From Furfurilactobacillus rossiae DSM 15814 (lineage in GTDB: Bacteria; Bacillota; Bacilli; Lactobacillales; Lactobacillaceae), in NCBI RefSeq assembly GCF_000428925.1, contig NZ_AUAW01000001.1:464282-528281 (forward strand): a stretch of 64,000 nt of DNA. The letters run 5' to 3'. Shown piece after piece: positions 18,500 through 27,691 of this stretch. A model generated the notes under the pieces. That model searched no databases and was not told the origin of the DNA. It saw only the letters and a list, made by a program, of their open reading frames with translations. The stretch's first letter is position 1, and every line of letters starts with the position of its first letter. The translations under genes were made by a program, and so were the position numbers.

Positions 18500-18763
18500 A
18501 TGTCAGAAAAAAATAATGCTGAAAAAGCTATTGATTCAACGCCAGCAGGAGCGGGTACCACTTTAGGAGCACAGCAAGGCGTACACGCAGAACATAATAC
18601 AACCGTTCAGCTTATCGCATTATGGATTGTTATTATCACATTGATTGGTGTATTGATTGCTGCTGTGTTCGGTGCTTTTGCAGTTATGAACATAATGTTG
18701 GGCCTAGCGGTGCTTAGCGGCATTGTTTACGGTTTAACCGAATGGCGATTCGGCAAAGGATAA
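18500..18763 (+). CDS. Small two-helix membrane protein
   Basis: An 87-residue protein with an N-terminal polar tail of about 35 residues and two hydrophobic helices (LIALWIVIITLIGVLIAAVF and VMNIMLGLAVLSGIVYGL). I do not recognise it. ATG 18500 has CTGGAGG upstream, while an ATG at 18482 overlaps that site. It lies 140 bp behind the LytTR/DUF3021 pair on the same strand and could be a target of it, by position only. Confidence 0.7.
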   Translation: MSEKNNAEKAIDSTPAGAGTTLGAQQGVHAEHNTTVQLIALWIVIITLIGVLIAAVFGAFAVMNIMLGLAVLSGIVYGLTEWRFGKG

Positions 18764-18797
18764 GCTTATTTTTCAGCGTTTTGTTATTGACAACTAT

Positions 18798-18853
18798 AAA
18801 AGGACACAGATCAAGCGATTACAATAATCGTCATTTGATCTGTGTCCTTTTTA
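18798..18853. terminator. Strong bidirectional terminator
   Basis: AAAAGGACACAGATCAA pairs perfectly with TTGATCTGTGTCCTTTT around a 19-nt loop; it separates the gene ending at 18763 from citG. Confidence 0.9.
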
Positions 18854-18863
18854 ATTTTCAAAC

Positions 18864-19748
18864 TTAACAAAGTTGTCCCTCTAACAGGGCAAAGTAAATC
18901 GTTAAAATAAGCAGATCTGCCGAGCCACCGAGACTCAAATTACGTGACAAAAATATTTCGTTCAGCTGTTTTAAGAAAACTTGACCAGCTGATGTTCGAC
19001 TGCCCCCCAATTCGAAATAATGATTACTTTGAACGTGCATCCAATCAGTGATTTTTGCGTCACCAGCCCGCTTGATTAAATTTGAATCATCCGTATTGCC
19101 GGCAATGCGCATTAATGTATCAAGCAAACGTTCCATCGTTGTTCCCTGACGTTGCCGTAAAAATGGCAATGCTAGTTCAACCACAGTTGGGAAACCCGCC
19201 TCCGCTTCACCACGAATACCAGCCTTACCATACTTTAGAAATTGACGTTCACCGGCTGTTAGCGACGCTGGTGAAGTCGCCTTGATCTTTTTGAAGTCAT
19301 TTTCAGTTAATCCTTGAAGCATTTGTTTGGTAATGGCAATAACTTCATTTGTCGCATATTTGTCATTAACAGTTAGTTGCTGTGCTGTCGCCGCAACTAA
19401 TACGCCCAATGAAAAAATCGCACCTTTATGTGTGTTCACACCATTCGTCGTTTCAAACATCATCTGCTCGGCATGCTGTCCCAAACGTCGTAACTGACCG
19501 AACAGTTCAGGCAATTCACCTTCAGTTTGTTCAAAACGCTGCCCGGCAAGCGCACATCTGTGCAAGTATTCCCGTAAACTGGTTGCACTATCAATGAAAG
19601 TAAACACCGTCATATCAGGATGCGGACCAGCGGAAACGGGATCAACCAAGCCAGGCTTTGGATTCACAGCTACTTCATAAAGGAGCGCCCGTTCACCTAC
19701 TTGTGAAAGTGTTGACGACAACTGTTGGGCGCTCAAATCAAGTGTCAT
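18864..19748 (-). CDS. citG: Triphosphoribosyl-dephospho-CoA synthase (citrate lyase prosthetic group)
   Basis: The 294-residue enzyme makes the 2'-(5''-triphosphoribosyl)-3'-dephospho-CoA precursor that CitX loads on the citrate lyase acyl carrier subunit. Family motifs NPKPGLVDP, PDMTVFTFIDSA, TNGVNTHKGAIF and KYGKAGIRGEAEAGFP are intact. Its ATG overlaps the citX stop by 4 bp, with GGAGG inside citX, so translation is coupled. No citrate lyase subunits (citD, citE, citF) or ligase citC are found in this window, so the substrate protein must be elsewhere or lost. Confidence 0.93.
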   Translation of the reverse strand: MTLDLSAQQLSSTLSQVGERALLYEVAVNPKPGLVDPVSAGPHPDMTVFTFIDSATSLREYLHRCALAGQRFEQTEGELPELFGQLRRLGQHAEQMMFETTNGVNTHKGAIFSLGVLVAATAQQLTVNDKYATNEVIAITKQMLQGLTENDFKKIKATSPASLTAGERQFLKYGKAGIRGEAEAGFPTVVELALPFLRQRQGTTMERLLDTLMRIAGNTDDSNLIKRAGDAKITDWMHVQSNHYFELGGSRTSAGQVFLKQLNEIFLSRNLSLGGSADLLILTIYFALLEGQLC

Positions 19749-20305
19749 AGCAGCTGTCCTCCAAAGTAAGTCGTATACAGGTCGGCAATGTGGGCCTGCA
19801 ATTCTGTCACGCTATGGCGACGCGAACGAGCACAATCCTTAGCCGGCCGACCGCAAACTAAACAGGTTCGCGCCGGCAAACCAAAGTTAGTCCGCGATAA
19901 CGCTCGCGCACCGCCGTCGCTGCCCATCAGTACATCGGCATCAAATAAGCGGCCAAGTGTAAACTCATCTTCAAACGAAACTGCCAATTTTTTGACCTGG
20001 TCAGCTTTCATATCAACGACATAAAACGCTTCCGAGCCTGTTGGACGATTCCAATGTTCATCATCAATGATGACATATTGGTGTTGAGTCATCATGCTTC
20101 TCAACTGCGCGTCACCGGCTTTGAACAACTTTTCTAAAGCACTATTATTTTTAATTGGTCCGGGAATATTCATTTTTAAAGCCACCACTGTTCTCCCCGG
20201 ATATTTAGCGATTAAACTTTGCTGAAGCGCCACACGCTCGTCTTTGTTTGCCAATACGTCATCGATTGTTTGGGGTTCACCAGTTGAAAATATATCTTCT
20301 GCCAC
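19745..20305 (-). CDS. citX: Apo-citrate lyase phosphoribosyl-dephospho-CoA transferase
   Basis: A 186-residue transferase that attaches the prosthetic group to the citrate lyase gamma subunit. The signature GRLFDADV and the cysteine/arginine-rich CLVCGRPAKDCARSRRH near the C-terminus are both present. It begins with GTG at 20305, preceded by GGAGAG. It is the first gene of the citX-citG unit and lies 168 bp behind the malic-type enzyme on the same strand. Confidence 0.93.
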   Translation of the reverse strand: MAEDIFSTGEPQTIDDVLANKDERVALQQSLIAKYPGRTVVALKMNIPGPIKNNSALEKLFKAGDAQLRSMMTQHQYVIIDDEHWNRPTGSEAFYVVDMKADQVKKLAVSFEDEFTLGRLFDADVLMGSDGGARALSRTNFGLPARTCLVCGRPAKDCARSRRHSVTELQAHIADLYTTYFGGQLL

Positions 20306-20396
20306 GACTTTCTCTCCGTTCCTCTTTAAATTACGGTTAACAGTTTACGCCTACCCATCATTTTTGTCTCGTTCGCCGATTAATACTTGTCAATAA

Positions 20397-20440
20397 CAAA
20401 AGACTGCCATCAGCGTTTTTTGCACCAATAGCGGTCTTTA
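20397..20440 (-). terminator. Weak terminator between the malic-type enzyme and citX
   Basis: On the minus strand AAAGAC pairs with GTCTTT across a long loop, followed by TTGTT. Imperfect; read-through into citX is plausible. Confidence 0.35.
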
Positions 20441-20473
20441 AATTTAATGCATCTTTTAACTTTAAAAAGCGAA

Positions 20474-21622
20474 TTATTTCGCAAAATCAACAACTGCCTT
20501 AGCAACTGTCTGAACAACCCCATCATCGAATACGCCTGGTACAATATGATCTGCTGTCGGATGTTCAACTAAGCTAGCGAGCGCCTTAGCCGTTGTTGCT
20601 TCTAAAACAAACGTGACGTGTTTAAGACCACTGGCCAGTAACCCCTTATATAATCCTGGAAAGACCAAAATGTTATTAACCTGGTTTGGATATTGACTAG
20701 AACCTGTCGCAATAACCGCTGCACCAGCCTCCTTAGCAACTGCTGGATCAATTTCAGGCACTGGATTGGCCAGGCCAAAAATAATCGGCTGATCGGCCAT
20801 ATTGCGCACATCATCACCGGTGAGCACGTTTGCATCAGATAATCCGACAAACACGTCTTGGCCCTTAATGCCCTCTTGCAATGTTGCACCAGTTGTTTGT
20901 GTGCCCAATTCTCGCGCCAAGCCACGCTGGAATTTGTTATAACGGTCATCATCAGGCGTAACGACACCATGAATGTCAGCTAGTGTAATGTGTTTCACAC
21001 CAGCGGCAAACAACAAGCGAGCAACCGCAATCCCCGATGCACCGGCTCCGTTAATCAAAATGTGCAAATCGTTAAATGGTTTATTCACAACCTTGGCTGC
21101 GTTCAAAAGGCCGGCCATCACTACAATAGCAGTTCCTTCTTGATCATCATGATAAACCGGAATGTTGAGTTCTTTGCTTAACCGATCTTCAATCTCAAAG
21201 CATCTTGGCGCTGCAATGTCCTCTAAATGAATACCTGCAAAACTGCCAGCAATATTTTTAATCGTGCTGACGAATTCATCAGTGGATACCTGAGCAACTG
21301 ATAATGGCAAAGCGTTAACACCCGCTAAGTCTTTATATAGTAATGATTTACCTTCAATAACCGGTAGTGCACCGGCCGGACCAATATTGCCAAGACCCAA
21401 AACAGCCGAACCGTCAGAAACCACGGCTACCAACTTGCCGCTTAACGTATAGTGATCTCGCAAACTTGGATCTTTAGCCAACATCTTTGAAATTGTAGCA
21501 ACCCCTGGTGTGTACGCTTTGCCCAAATCCGATCGATTTTTAACAGCCATTTCAGATTCAATGCCAAGAACCCCATTATGTAAAGCATGTAACTTTAATA
21601 CGTCATCTAATTGATCCGCCAT
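20474..21622 (-). CDS. NAD-dependent malic enzyme / oxaloacetate decarboxylase
   Basis: The 382-residue protein is of the short bacterial malic enzyme family. It has the catalytic Tyr in KAYTPGVA, the metal site in PVYHDDQEGTA, the NAD(P)-binding NGAGASGIAVARLL and the NPVPEI motif. Short members of this family act either on malate (MaeE) or on oxaloacetate from citrate lyase (CitM). The citX-citG genes directly downstream favour CitM; the two-component system and permease 3-7 kb away would fit MaeE. AAGGAG precedes the ATG. Confidence 0.92.
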   Translation of the reverse strand: MADQLDDVLKLHALHNGVLGIESEMAVKNRSDLGKAYTPGVATISKMLAKDPSLRDHYTLSGKLVAVVSDGSAVLGLGNIGPAGALPVIEGKSLLYKDLAGVNALPLSVAQVSTDEFVSTIKNIAGSFAGIHLEDIAAPRCFEIEDRLSKELNIPVYHDDQEGTAIVVMAGLLNAAKVVNKPFNDLHILINGAGASGIAVARLLFAAGVKHITLADIHGVVTPDDDRYNKFQRGLARELGTQTTGATLQEGIKGQDVFVGLSDANVLTGDDVRNMADQPIIFGLANPVPEIDPAVAKEAGAAVIATGSSQYPNQVNNILVFPGLYKGLLASGLKHVTFVLEATTAKALASLVEHPTADHIVPGVFDDGVVQTVAKAVVDFAK

Positions 21623-21804
21623 GTGTGCGCTCCTTCATTTATTCTATTTCTAATATACACCGCTTTTAAAAAATATCAAAATTGATGGATTTTTTTGAAA
21701 CATTTTAACAGCCTTAAAAACAGCAATAAGGCTAATTGATTGTTGTTTTATTGGTCAGTCTGTAGAATGAAGCTGTTAATATAATTCGCTTGGAGGGTTA
21801 CAAA

Positions 21805-22263
21805 ATGGAAAAAGACGCACGACCACGGACAACATATCATACGACAATTGTTAACGAAGACGGTGTTTCTGGTCACACGTTTGCTCAAGGTAAGAACCGT
21901 GTCGATCTACAGATTCGGAATACAAACGATGACACCAATGGAACTAATCCTGAACAACTACTCGGAATGGCCTTAGCCACCTGTTTGAACGCCACTTTTG
22001 AAGCCATTGAAAAACGTGATGGTTACGAGCATCAAACAAAGGTACGAGTAGACGTTGATCAAGCTCATGATACGCACGGTCTTCAATTTTTTGTTGATGT
22101 GTATGTCTACATTCCAGAATCAGAAGTGGACCGTAAAACCGCACAGGCGTGGTTTGATCTCGCCGAAAGTCGCTGCCCTGTGTCAAAATTGGTACGTGGC
22201 AGCGATAACGTCACCTTCACGCTTGTCGATGCGTGGGATGATGGTGCAAGTACAGTTTTATAA
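21805..22263 (+). CDS. OsmC/Ohr family peroxiredoxin-like protein
   Basis: A 152-residue protein with the OsmC fold. The two conserved cysteines appear in ALATCLNATFEAI and in ESRCPVSKLV, as expected for thiol-dependent hydroperoxide reduction. ATG at 21805 has GGAGGG upstream. It is a single gene followed by a strong terminator. Confidence 0.88.
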   Translation: MEKDARPRTTYHTTIVNEDGVSGHTFAQGKNRVDLQIRNTNDDTNGTNPEQLLGMALATCLNATFEAIEKRDGYEHQTKVRVDVDQAHDTHGLQFFVDVYVYIPESEVDRKTAQAWFDLAESRCPVSKLVRGSDNVTFTLVDAWDDGASTVL

Positions 22264-22295
22264 AAATTGCCAGCAACACCAGTATCACGCCATAT

Positions 22296-22333
22296 AAAAA
22301 AGCCAATCCTCAAGCCCGAGGATTGGCTTTTTT
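22296..22333. terminator. Strong terminator after the OsmC gene
   Basis: AAAAAGCCAATCCTC pairs with GAGGATTGGCTTTTT around a 6-nt loop. Confidence 0.92.
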
Positions 22334-22390
22334 GGTCTACCATCTAAATTCTAAATACACAATATTTAACAATCTCACTCTTCATTGGAA

Positions 22391-22612
22391 CTAATAATTT
22401 GAACCAACCCAACCACAGTGCAAATGAATATAACACCGCTTGCCAGCCGCAAAATCTGCAGGAGATAATTCGAATTCAAAACCACAATTGTTCATGTGAC
22501 GAATACGCATTGGCATCGTGGGATGACCAGTATATTCCGTTTTCCACTCGTAATCTTGCCCATCTGCTGCTTCTGCAAGTACCTGTTCGGCGTAATTTAA
22601 CGTTTTCTCCAT
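22391..22612 (-). CDS. Small conserved-looking protein of unknown function
   Basis: A 73-residue protein, soluble and rich in aromatic residues, with three cysteines and C-terminal HLHCGWVGSNY. I do not recognise it. The strong GGGAGG nine bases before the ATG and ordinary codon use argue that it is real. Confidence 0.6.
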   Translation of the reverse strand: MEKTLNYAEQVLAEAADGQDYEWKTEYTGHPTMPMRIRHMNNCGFEFELSPADFAAGKRCYIHLHCGWVGSNY

Positions 22613-22737
22613 TGTTAACTTGCCTCCCTTTAAATAATGCGAACTATTTTTTCTTGCTCATAATATCACATAATTCAAACCTATCCAAATAACTCGCTCA
22701 ACTTAAGGAATCTCATATGGCTTTATGTGTCGAAGAA

Positions 22738-23529
22738 TCACACATGCGGCAGGTTTTTCAAAAAGCTCAACAATGCCGCATTGGTTGCCGCACTTTGTTC
22801 TGCCATTAAGATATGACCAGCATTTGGAATAACAACTGACTGACCATGTGCAGCCATCTTAGCAGTTACACTGGCAAATTCAGGGTTAAAGTACGGCGAT
22901 TTGCCCCCCGCCATCACTAAAAATGGCACGTTTATCTGACGAATCACATCGCGCCAATCTGCAAAAGCATGATCAAACAAAAATGGTTCATTGAGTGCTG
23001 CATCGTATGGAGACGTGGCAGCCACAGCCGTTACAAGTTGATACGTATCATCGTCAATATGCTTGAATGTGGACGGTCCCAATGGCATTCGGAAGAAGTC
23101 CGGAAACTCTGCCCAGGTCACATCTTTAAAACCAAATTTCCATTCCGCATCATTGATCATTTTCGGGCTTTGATCTAAATCAATCACCGCAGTGACGTTT
23201 GCATCTCCAAATAATGACAAATAAGCAAAAATAGTCGCTGCGCCCATCGAGTTCCCCAGCAGGATAGGCTTTACAAGGTGCAATTTATCGATCATTTCCG
23301 CAAGATCCATACCGTGGCGACTAATTCTTAATCCTTTGCCAGTATGTTCCGAAGCGCCTTGATTGCGGGCGTCCACATTGATGACGCGATAGCCGGCTGA
23401 AATTAGTGCCGAAACCTGCGCGTGCCAAATTTCTTTTGCACCACCAAGGCCAGTCAGAATAACAACTGGCTGTCCTTCGCCCTCATCCGTATAATCCAAT
23501 CTGACGTGATCACTTGTGGTTATTATCAT
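22738..23529 (-). CDS. Alpha/beta hydrolase
   Basis: The 263-residue protein has the alpha/beta-hydrolase core: oxyanion region LTGLGG, nucleophile elbow GNSMGA, and the catalytic histidine in NAGHILMAEQ. The acid is probably an aspartate or glutamate around residue 220. It is likely an esterase or C-C bond hydrolase; the substrate cannot be read. GGGAGG precedes the ATG. Confidence 0.88.
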   Translation of the reverse strand: MIITTSDHVRLDYTDEGEGQPVVILTGLGGAKEIWHAQVSALISAGYRVINVDARNQGASEHTGKGLRISRHGMDLAEMIDKLHLVKPILLGNSMGAATIFAYLSLFGDANVTAVIDLDQSPKMINDAEWKFGFKDVTWAEFPDFFRMPLGPSTFKHIDDDTYQLVTAVAATSPYDAALNEPFLFDHAFADWRDVIRQINVPFLVMAGGKSPYFNPEFASVTAKMAAHGQSVVIPNAGHILMAEQSAATNAALLSFLKNLPHV

Positions 23530-23621
23530 GTCTGCCTCCCCAGTGCCTTTATTGTCATTAGCATATCACATTCCCCCCTAAATCCCCGTGTTTAAAATAA
23601 TCAATCATTCCTCGACAATTA

Positions 23622-23658
23622 AAAAAAGGCCAACCCCGACAAGCGACATTGACCTTAA
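23622..23658 (-). terminator. Terminator after the thioredoxin gene
   Basis: On the minus strand AAGGTCAA pairs with TTGGCCTT (one mismatch), followed by TTTTT; 27 bp after the stop. Confidence 0.7.
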
Positions 23659-23684
23659 TCGTTACTGTTCAATTCTGGACACGC

Positions 23685-24020
23685 TTATGCCGGCTGTCCT
23701 TCTAACTTATCAATAAAGCTTTCAACTTCTTGACGGGTCTTCCGATCAGCGTTAGCGAAGCGACCGATTTCCTTACCATTTTCAAACGCAACAAAGCTTG
23801 GAATGCCCATTACGCCCAGCTCTTGAGCGAAGTCGATATTTGCATCGCGATCCACGTGAACCCATTGATATTGATCGTACTTGGATTCAATTTGCGGCAT
23901 CACTGGTTTAATAAAAGCACAGTCGGGGCACCAAGTGGCACTAAAGAATAACATCACTTTGCCGTCTTTTTTAATAATATCGTCTAATTGTGCATTACTT
24001 AAATCTGTCATTGGTGTCAT
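23685..24020 (-). CDS. Thioredoxin family protein
   Basis: A 111-residue thioredoxin-fold protein with active site WCPDC rather than the usual WCGPC, and the cis-proline motif GIPSFVAFENG. The altered dipeptide suggests a specialised redox potential or partner. The ATG at 24020 has AGGAGG at 7 bp. It is monocistronic. Confidence 0.92.
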   Translation of the reverse strand: MTPMTDLSNAQLDDIIKKDGKVMLFFSATWCPDCAFIKPVMPQIESKYDQYQWVHVDRDANIDFAQELGVMGIPSFVAFENGKEIGRFANADRKTRQEVESFIDKLEGQPA

Positions 24021-24241
24021 TAAAAAGCCTCCTAGATCCTGACATGGTCATTAGTAATCAAGTCGAGATCTTCTTTAAAAGTTACTTACTATTTTATAGT
24101 GTTTCTCAAAAAAGTCAACAATTGTTTGTTTGGAATAAACGTTCAATACCGTCAATTATTTTACATTCGGATGACTTAACGGGCTAGCACACCTGTATAA
24201 TTATAGTATCAAGCTATTTTAAATGGAGTCAATCAATCATC

Positions 24242-25870
24242 ATGCAAAAAAAATCTGATCATCGCAAATGGTCGCTACGCACAACGATTATTCTAGTGGT
24301 TTTATTAACGGTCGCAACTTCCTTATCCATTGCTGCACTTCTCGTACTACACAACGTTGTCCAAACGCAACAACGAAACATTAAGCAAAATATCCGTAGT
24401 ACGGCCACAATTGTTGCCACAAGTACGGTTGTTAAAGATAATTTAACAACTAAACAGCCATCAGCACATGGCGACATTCAAAGATACACCAAGCGAATTC
24501 AACGCGCCACTCATGTCGATTTCATTGTTGTTATGAACCGTCGCCTAATCCGTTACTCACATCCGGACACCCGCGTCATTGGTCACCGGTTTAGTTCCCC
24601 AAAAGATGCCGCCAAGTCTCTAACCGGTCACACACATTTTTCTCGTGAAACAGGTGTGCTAGGAAATGGTTACCGAATTTTTACCCCCATCTACAATGCT
24701 AAGCATCAACAAATTGGCATCGTCTGTGTCGGCTTAACGGAAAAATCGATCAATAGTGAAACACGGGCCGCCGAGTTTCCCATTGTCATCGGGTCACTGC
24801 TTGGTCTGATTATCGGTATCATCGCCGCCTGGTTGCTAGGAACCCATATTCGTCGCCGGCTGCTGGGAATGGAACCCCAAGAAATCGCTACTCGGTTGAC
24901 TGAATTATCTGTCATCAATGACAGTATGTCGGAGGGACTTATCGCAATTGATCAACAACGGCGGCTGATCACGGCAAACGATATCGCTAATGAACTATTT
25001 CCGGCCCTGACAATTGGTGATCCACTTGATGATGACCTGTTTGACGCTTTATTTGGGCAGACGTTTAAGGGTTCAAAAAGCACGATTAATGAATCCGTAT
25101 TAATCCAGTCTAAAGAATTAATTGTGTCGACCAGTCCACTGATTTCGGCTGGCAAACGCCTAGGTAGTATGGCATTGTTACGTGATCGTTCTGAATATCA
25201 ACTACTAGCCGACCAATTAGCTGGGACAACACAATATATTCAGGCACTGCGAGCACAAACGCATGAATTTCTAAACAAACTTCAGGCCGTTTCCGGTCTA
25301 ATCGAATTGCATCAATATGATGAAGTTCAACGATTTATTACCAATACGTCAGCAGATTACCAAGCCCAATTCGGAAACCTCAACAATCATATCCAATCGC
25401 CAGCAGTAGCTGGATTTCTCATGGGAAAATTAAACCAGGCTCATGAACAGCAAGTTGCCTTTACCATCACGCCTGATAGTCTTCTTCCCAAGCAAGTCGC
25501 CTCAGAAGCCCTAAGTGTGGACCTAATTAAAGTCCTTGGAAACCTCATTGATAACGCAATTGACGCTGTTAATAACGATAACAACGTTAAATCAGAAATC
25601 ACTTTGTCAATTAATTATGATGATGAAAGCAATATCCTAGTCATTGAGGTAACAGATAACGGCTGTGGAATTTCAAAAGAAGTGAAAGCTCATATGTTTG
25701 AGCAACACTATTCAACTAAGGGACAAGATCGCGGCTACGGTTTAGTACTGGTTAAACAGGTCGTTGATGCCCGTGATGGCTACTTATCTGTGACCAATAA
25801 TCATCCGCAAGGCACTACTTTTTACGTTGAATTACCACTATCTAATCAAAAATCGGAGAGCGATGACTAA
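24242..25870 (+). CDS. CitA/DcuS-type sensor histidine kinase
   Basis: The 542-residue membrane sensor has TM1 (about 13-35), an extracellular PAS-type ligand domain (about 40-175), TM2 (about 178-200), a cytoplasmic PAS domain (about 215-320), the phosphoacceptor histidine in AQTHEFLNKLQAVSGLIEL, and an HATPase domain with NLIDNAIDAV, DNGCGI and GYGLVL. The RYSHP motif in the sensor domain matches the carboxylate-binding region of CitA/DcuS. It overlaps the response regulator by 8 bp. Ligand is likely malate, citrate or a related acid. Confidence 0.92.
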   Translation: MQKKSDHRKWSLRTTIILVVLLTVATSLSIAALLVLHNVVQTQQRNIKQNIRSTATIVATSTVVKDNLTTKQPSAHGDIQRYTKRIQRATHVDFIVVMNRRLIRYSHPDTRVIGHRFSSPKDAAKSLTGHTHFSRETGVLGNGYRIFTPIYNAKHQQIGIVCVGLTEKSINSETRAAEFPIVIGSLLGLIIGIIAAWLLGTHIRRRLLGMEPQEIATRLTELSVINDSMSEGLIAIDQQRRLITANDIANELFPALTIGDPLDDDLFDALFGQTFKGSKSTINESVLIQSKELIVSTSPLISAGKRLGSMALLRDRSEYQLLADQLAGTTQYIQALRAQTHEFLNKLQAVSGLIELHQYDEVQRFITNTSADYQAQFGNLNNHIQSPAVAGFLMGKLNQAHEQQVAFTITPDSLLPKQVASEALSVDLIKVLGNLIDNAIDAVNNDNNVKSEITLSINYDDESNILVIEVTDNGCGISKEVKAHMFEQHYSTKGQDRGYGLVLVKQVVDARDGYLSVTNNHPQGTTFYVELPLSNQKSESDD

Positions 25871-26558
25871 TATGATGAATGTTTTAATTGTGGAAGACGA
25901 TCCCATGGTCAGTGCGATTAATCAACAATATCTAAAAAAAATTATTCCATCAGCCCAGCTAAGTCTCACAAAAACCGACAATGGCGCTCACGCATTGTCG
26001 ATTCTAAAGCAACAGCCAGTGGACCTCGTTTTGCTTGACGTCTATATGCCCAAACTGTCCGGCAGTGAGGTTTTGACAGAGTTAATGCGCCTTGAAATAC
26101 ATCCCCAAGTGATTATGTTAACGGCCGCAAATGATACAGACCATGTTAAGGCAGCTATCGACTACGGTGTCCTCGACTACCTAATCAAGCCTTTTACATT
26201 TGATCGTTTTGAACAATCAGTGACCAAATTCTTGCAAATACACCAATCACTTAAAAATACGGGTCCCCTGGCACAAAAGGACTTAGATCAATTATTTACA
26301 ACTCCCTCCGCACAATCCTCTCAGTTGCCACAGACACTGCCCAAGGGATTGTCTCGATTGTCACTAGAACGTGTACTAACAGCGATTCAACCTTTACAAG
26401 CACCCTTTTCTGTTCAAGACGCTGCACAGGCGGCCAAGCTATCCCGAATTTCAACAAAAAAATATTTAGACTATTTAATCGACACACATCAACTATCTTC
26501 CAGCATTAAATACTTAGCAGTTGGACGTCCTTTAACCGTTTACAAATTCGCGAACTAA
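25863..26558 (+). CDS. CitB/DcuR-type response regulator
   Basis: About 231 residues: a receiver domain with the acidic pair EDD, phospho-acceptor aspartate in LLDVYMP and the KPF lysine, followed by a C-terminal helix-turn-helix region (SVQDAAQAAKLSRISTKKYL). Start is ambiguous: ATG 25863 overlaps the kinase end, ATG 25872 and 25875 are alternatives; a GGAGAG lies at 25855-25860. It probably activates organic-acid genes nearby, such as the convergent permease operon. Confidence 0.9.
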   Translation: MTNMMNVLIVEDDPMVSAINQQYLKKIIPSAQLSLTKTDNGAHALSILKQQPVDLVLLDVYMPKLSGSEVLTELMRLEIHPQVIMLTAANDTDHVKAAIDYGVLDYLIKPFTFDRFEQSVTKFLQIHQSLKNTGPLAQKDLDQLFTTPSAQSSQLPQTLPKGLSRLSLERVLTAIQPLQAPFSVQDAAQAAKLSRISTKKYLDYLIDTHQLSSSIKYLAVGRPLTVYKFAN

Positions 26559-26609
26559 ATATTTTTTTTGAGTCGATTTTGTACCCCATTTTCGACGTAA
26601 CCAGCAATG

Positions 26610-26645
26610 AAAAAGCGGCCCACCAATTTGGTGTGACCGCTTTTT
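26610..26645. terminator. Bidirectional terminator
   Basis: AAAAAGCGG pairs with CCGCTTTTT, with CACCAA/TTGGTG continuing the stem inside; between convergent genes. Confidence 0.85.
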
Positions 26646-26658
26646 GCATGTGCAATTT

Positions 26659-27657
26659 TTAATCTAACTTCACGTCATTATCAGTATGACCGTTAGCTAA
26701 TACTTGTTCAAAGTTCTGATAGCTAACAGCAATCATATCCGTCAATGCCGGTTTGGTATATGAACCCATATGTGGTGTCATTAAAACACGAGGATAAAGT
26801 TCACGGAGACTTTCAACAATTTTGTTTGGTAACTCACCACTAAATTGATGACCAAAAATTAATTTTTCATCTGGCAAAACGTCAGTGGCAAAGCTACCAA
26901 GTGTGTTGGTTTGTAATGCTTGCAAAACAGCACCATGATCCACCAACTCACCACGCGCAGTATTAACCAAAACCGCGTCATTCTTCATTTTTTTCAAAAA
27001 GTCTTCATCAACCATATTTTCATTTTGGCCTGGGAAATAAGGTACATGAATCGAGACAATATCTGATTCCGCCAAAAGTTTATCGAGATCAACAAAGGTA
27101 ACAAACTGACGTGCAAAATCCGAAGGGTAAGGATCATAGCCCAGTACTCTTGTACCCATACCCTTATATAAACTCGCTTCCGTTGCGCCAATTTTCCCAG
27201 TACCAATAATTCCTACCGTACTGCTGTGGACTTCACGGGAAAATAGTGCTGGGGCCACCGTAAAGTCACCATCTTCAGCACGGCTGGTTGCCAATGTCGT
27301 GTGACGCAAGGACATCATCCCCAGTGTCATCGCTAATTCTGCTACTGCATACGGTGAGTATGCTGGGACTCGTGCAACTTTCATGTTATAGCTAGCTGCG
27401 GCCTTCAAGTCAATGTGATTAAAGCCAACCGTCCGAGTGAAGACATATTTAATACCCCATTCATTAAACTTAGCCAAATTCGTGGCATCGGCCACACAGT
27501 TGGCACGCAATAATACGGCATCTGAACCCTTAGCAGTTTCGACATTCTCATGTGTTAACAAATCGCCTATTAAGTTTAATTCATACTGATTTTTATTTAA
27601 ATCGTTGAAATACGACACTTCGTTTGAACGAACACCATATGCTGTAATTTTAAACAT
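26659..27657 (-). CDS. D-2-hydroxyacid dehydrogenase (D-HicDH/D-LDH family)
   Basis: The 332-residue NAD enzyme reduces 2-oxoacids to D-2-hydroxyacids. It shows the Rossmann motif GTGKIG, catalytic Arg in NTARGELVD, Glu in LPDE and His in MTPHMG. PAYSPYAVAE is typical of the branch containing D-2-hydroxyisocaproate dehydrogenase. Length fits the family's 330-333 residues. Two adjacent ATGs (27660 and 27657) follow GAGGTGG; 27657 has the better spacing. It is 34 bp behind the AEC permease gene and probably co-transcribed, suggesting linked export or uptake of the acid. Confidence 0.9.
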   Translation of the reverse strand: MFKITAYGVRSNEVSYFNDLNKNQYELNLIGDLLTHENVETAKGSDAVLLRANCVADATNLAKFNEWGIKYVFTRTVGFNHIDLKAAASYNMKVARVPAYSPYAVAELAMTLGMMSLRHTTLATSRAEDGDFTVAPALFSREVHSSTVGIIGTGKIGATEASLYKGMGTRVLGYDPYPSDFARQFVTFVDLDKLLAESDIVSIHVPYFPGQNENMVDEDFLKKMKNDAVLVNTARGELVDHGAVLQALQTNTLGSFATDVLPDEKLIFGHQFSGELPNKIVESLRELYPRVLMTPHMGSYTKPALTDMIAVSYQNFEQVLANGHTDNDVKLD

Positions 27658-27691
27658 CATTATCCACCTCAACTTTAATCAAAGAACGTCA

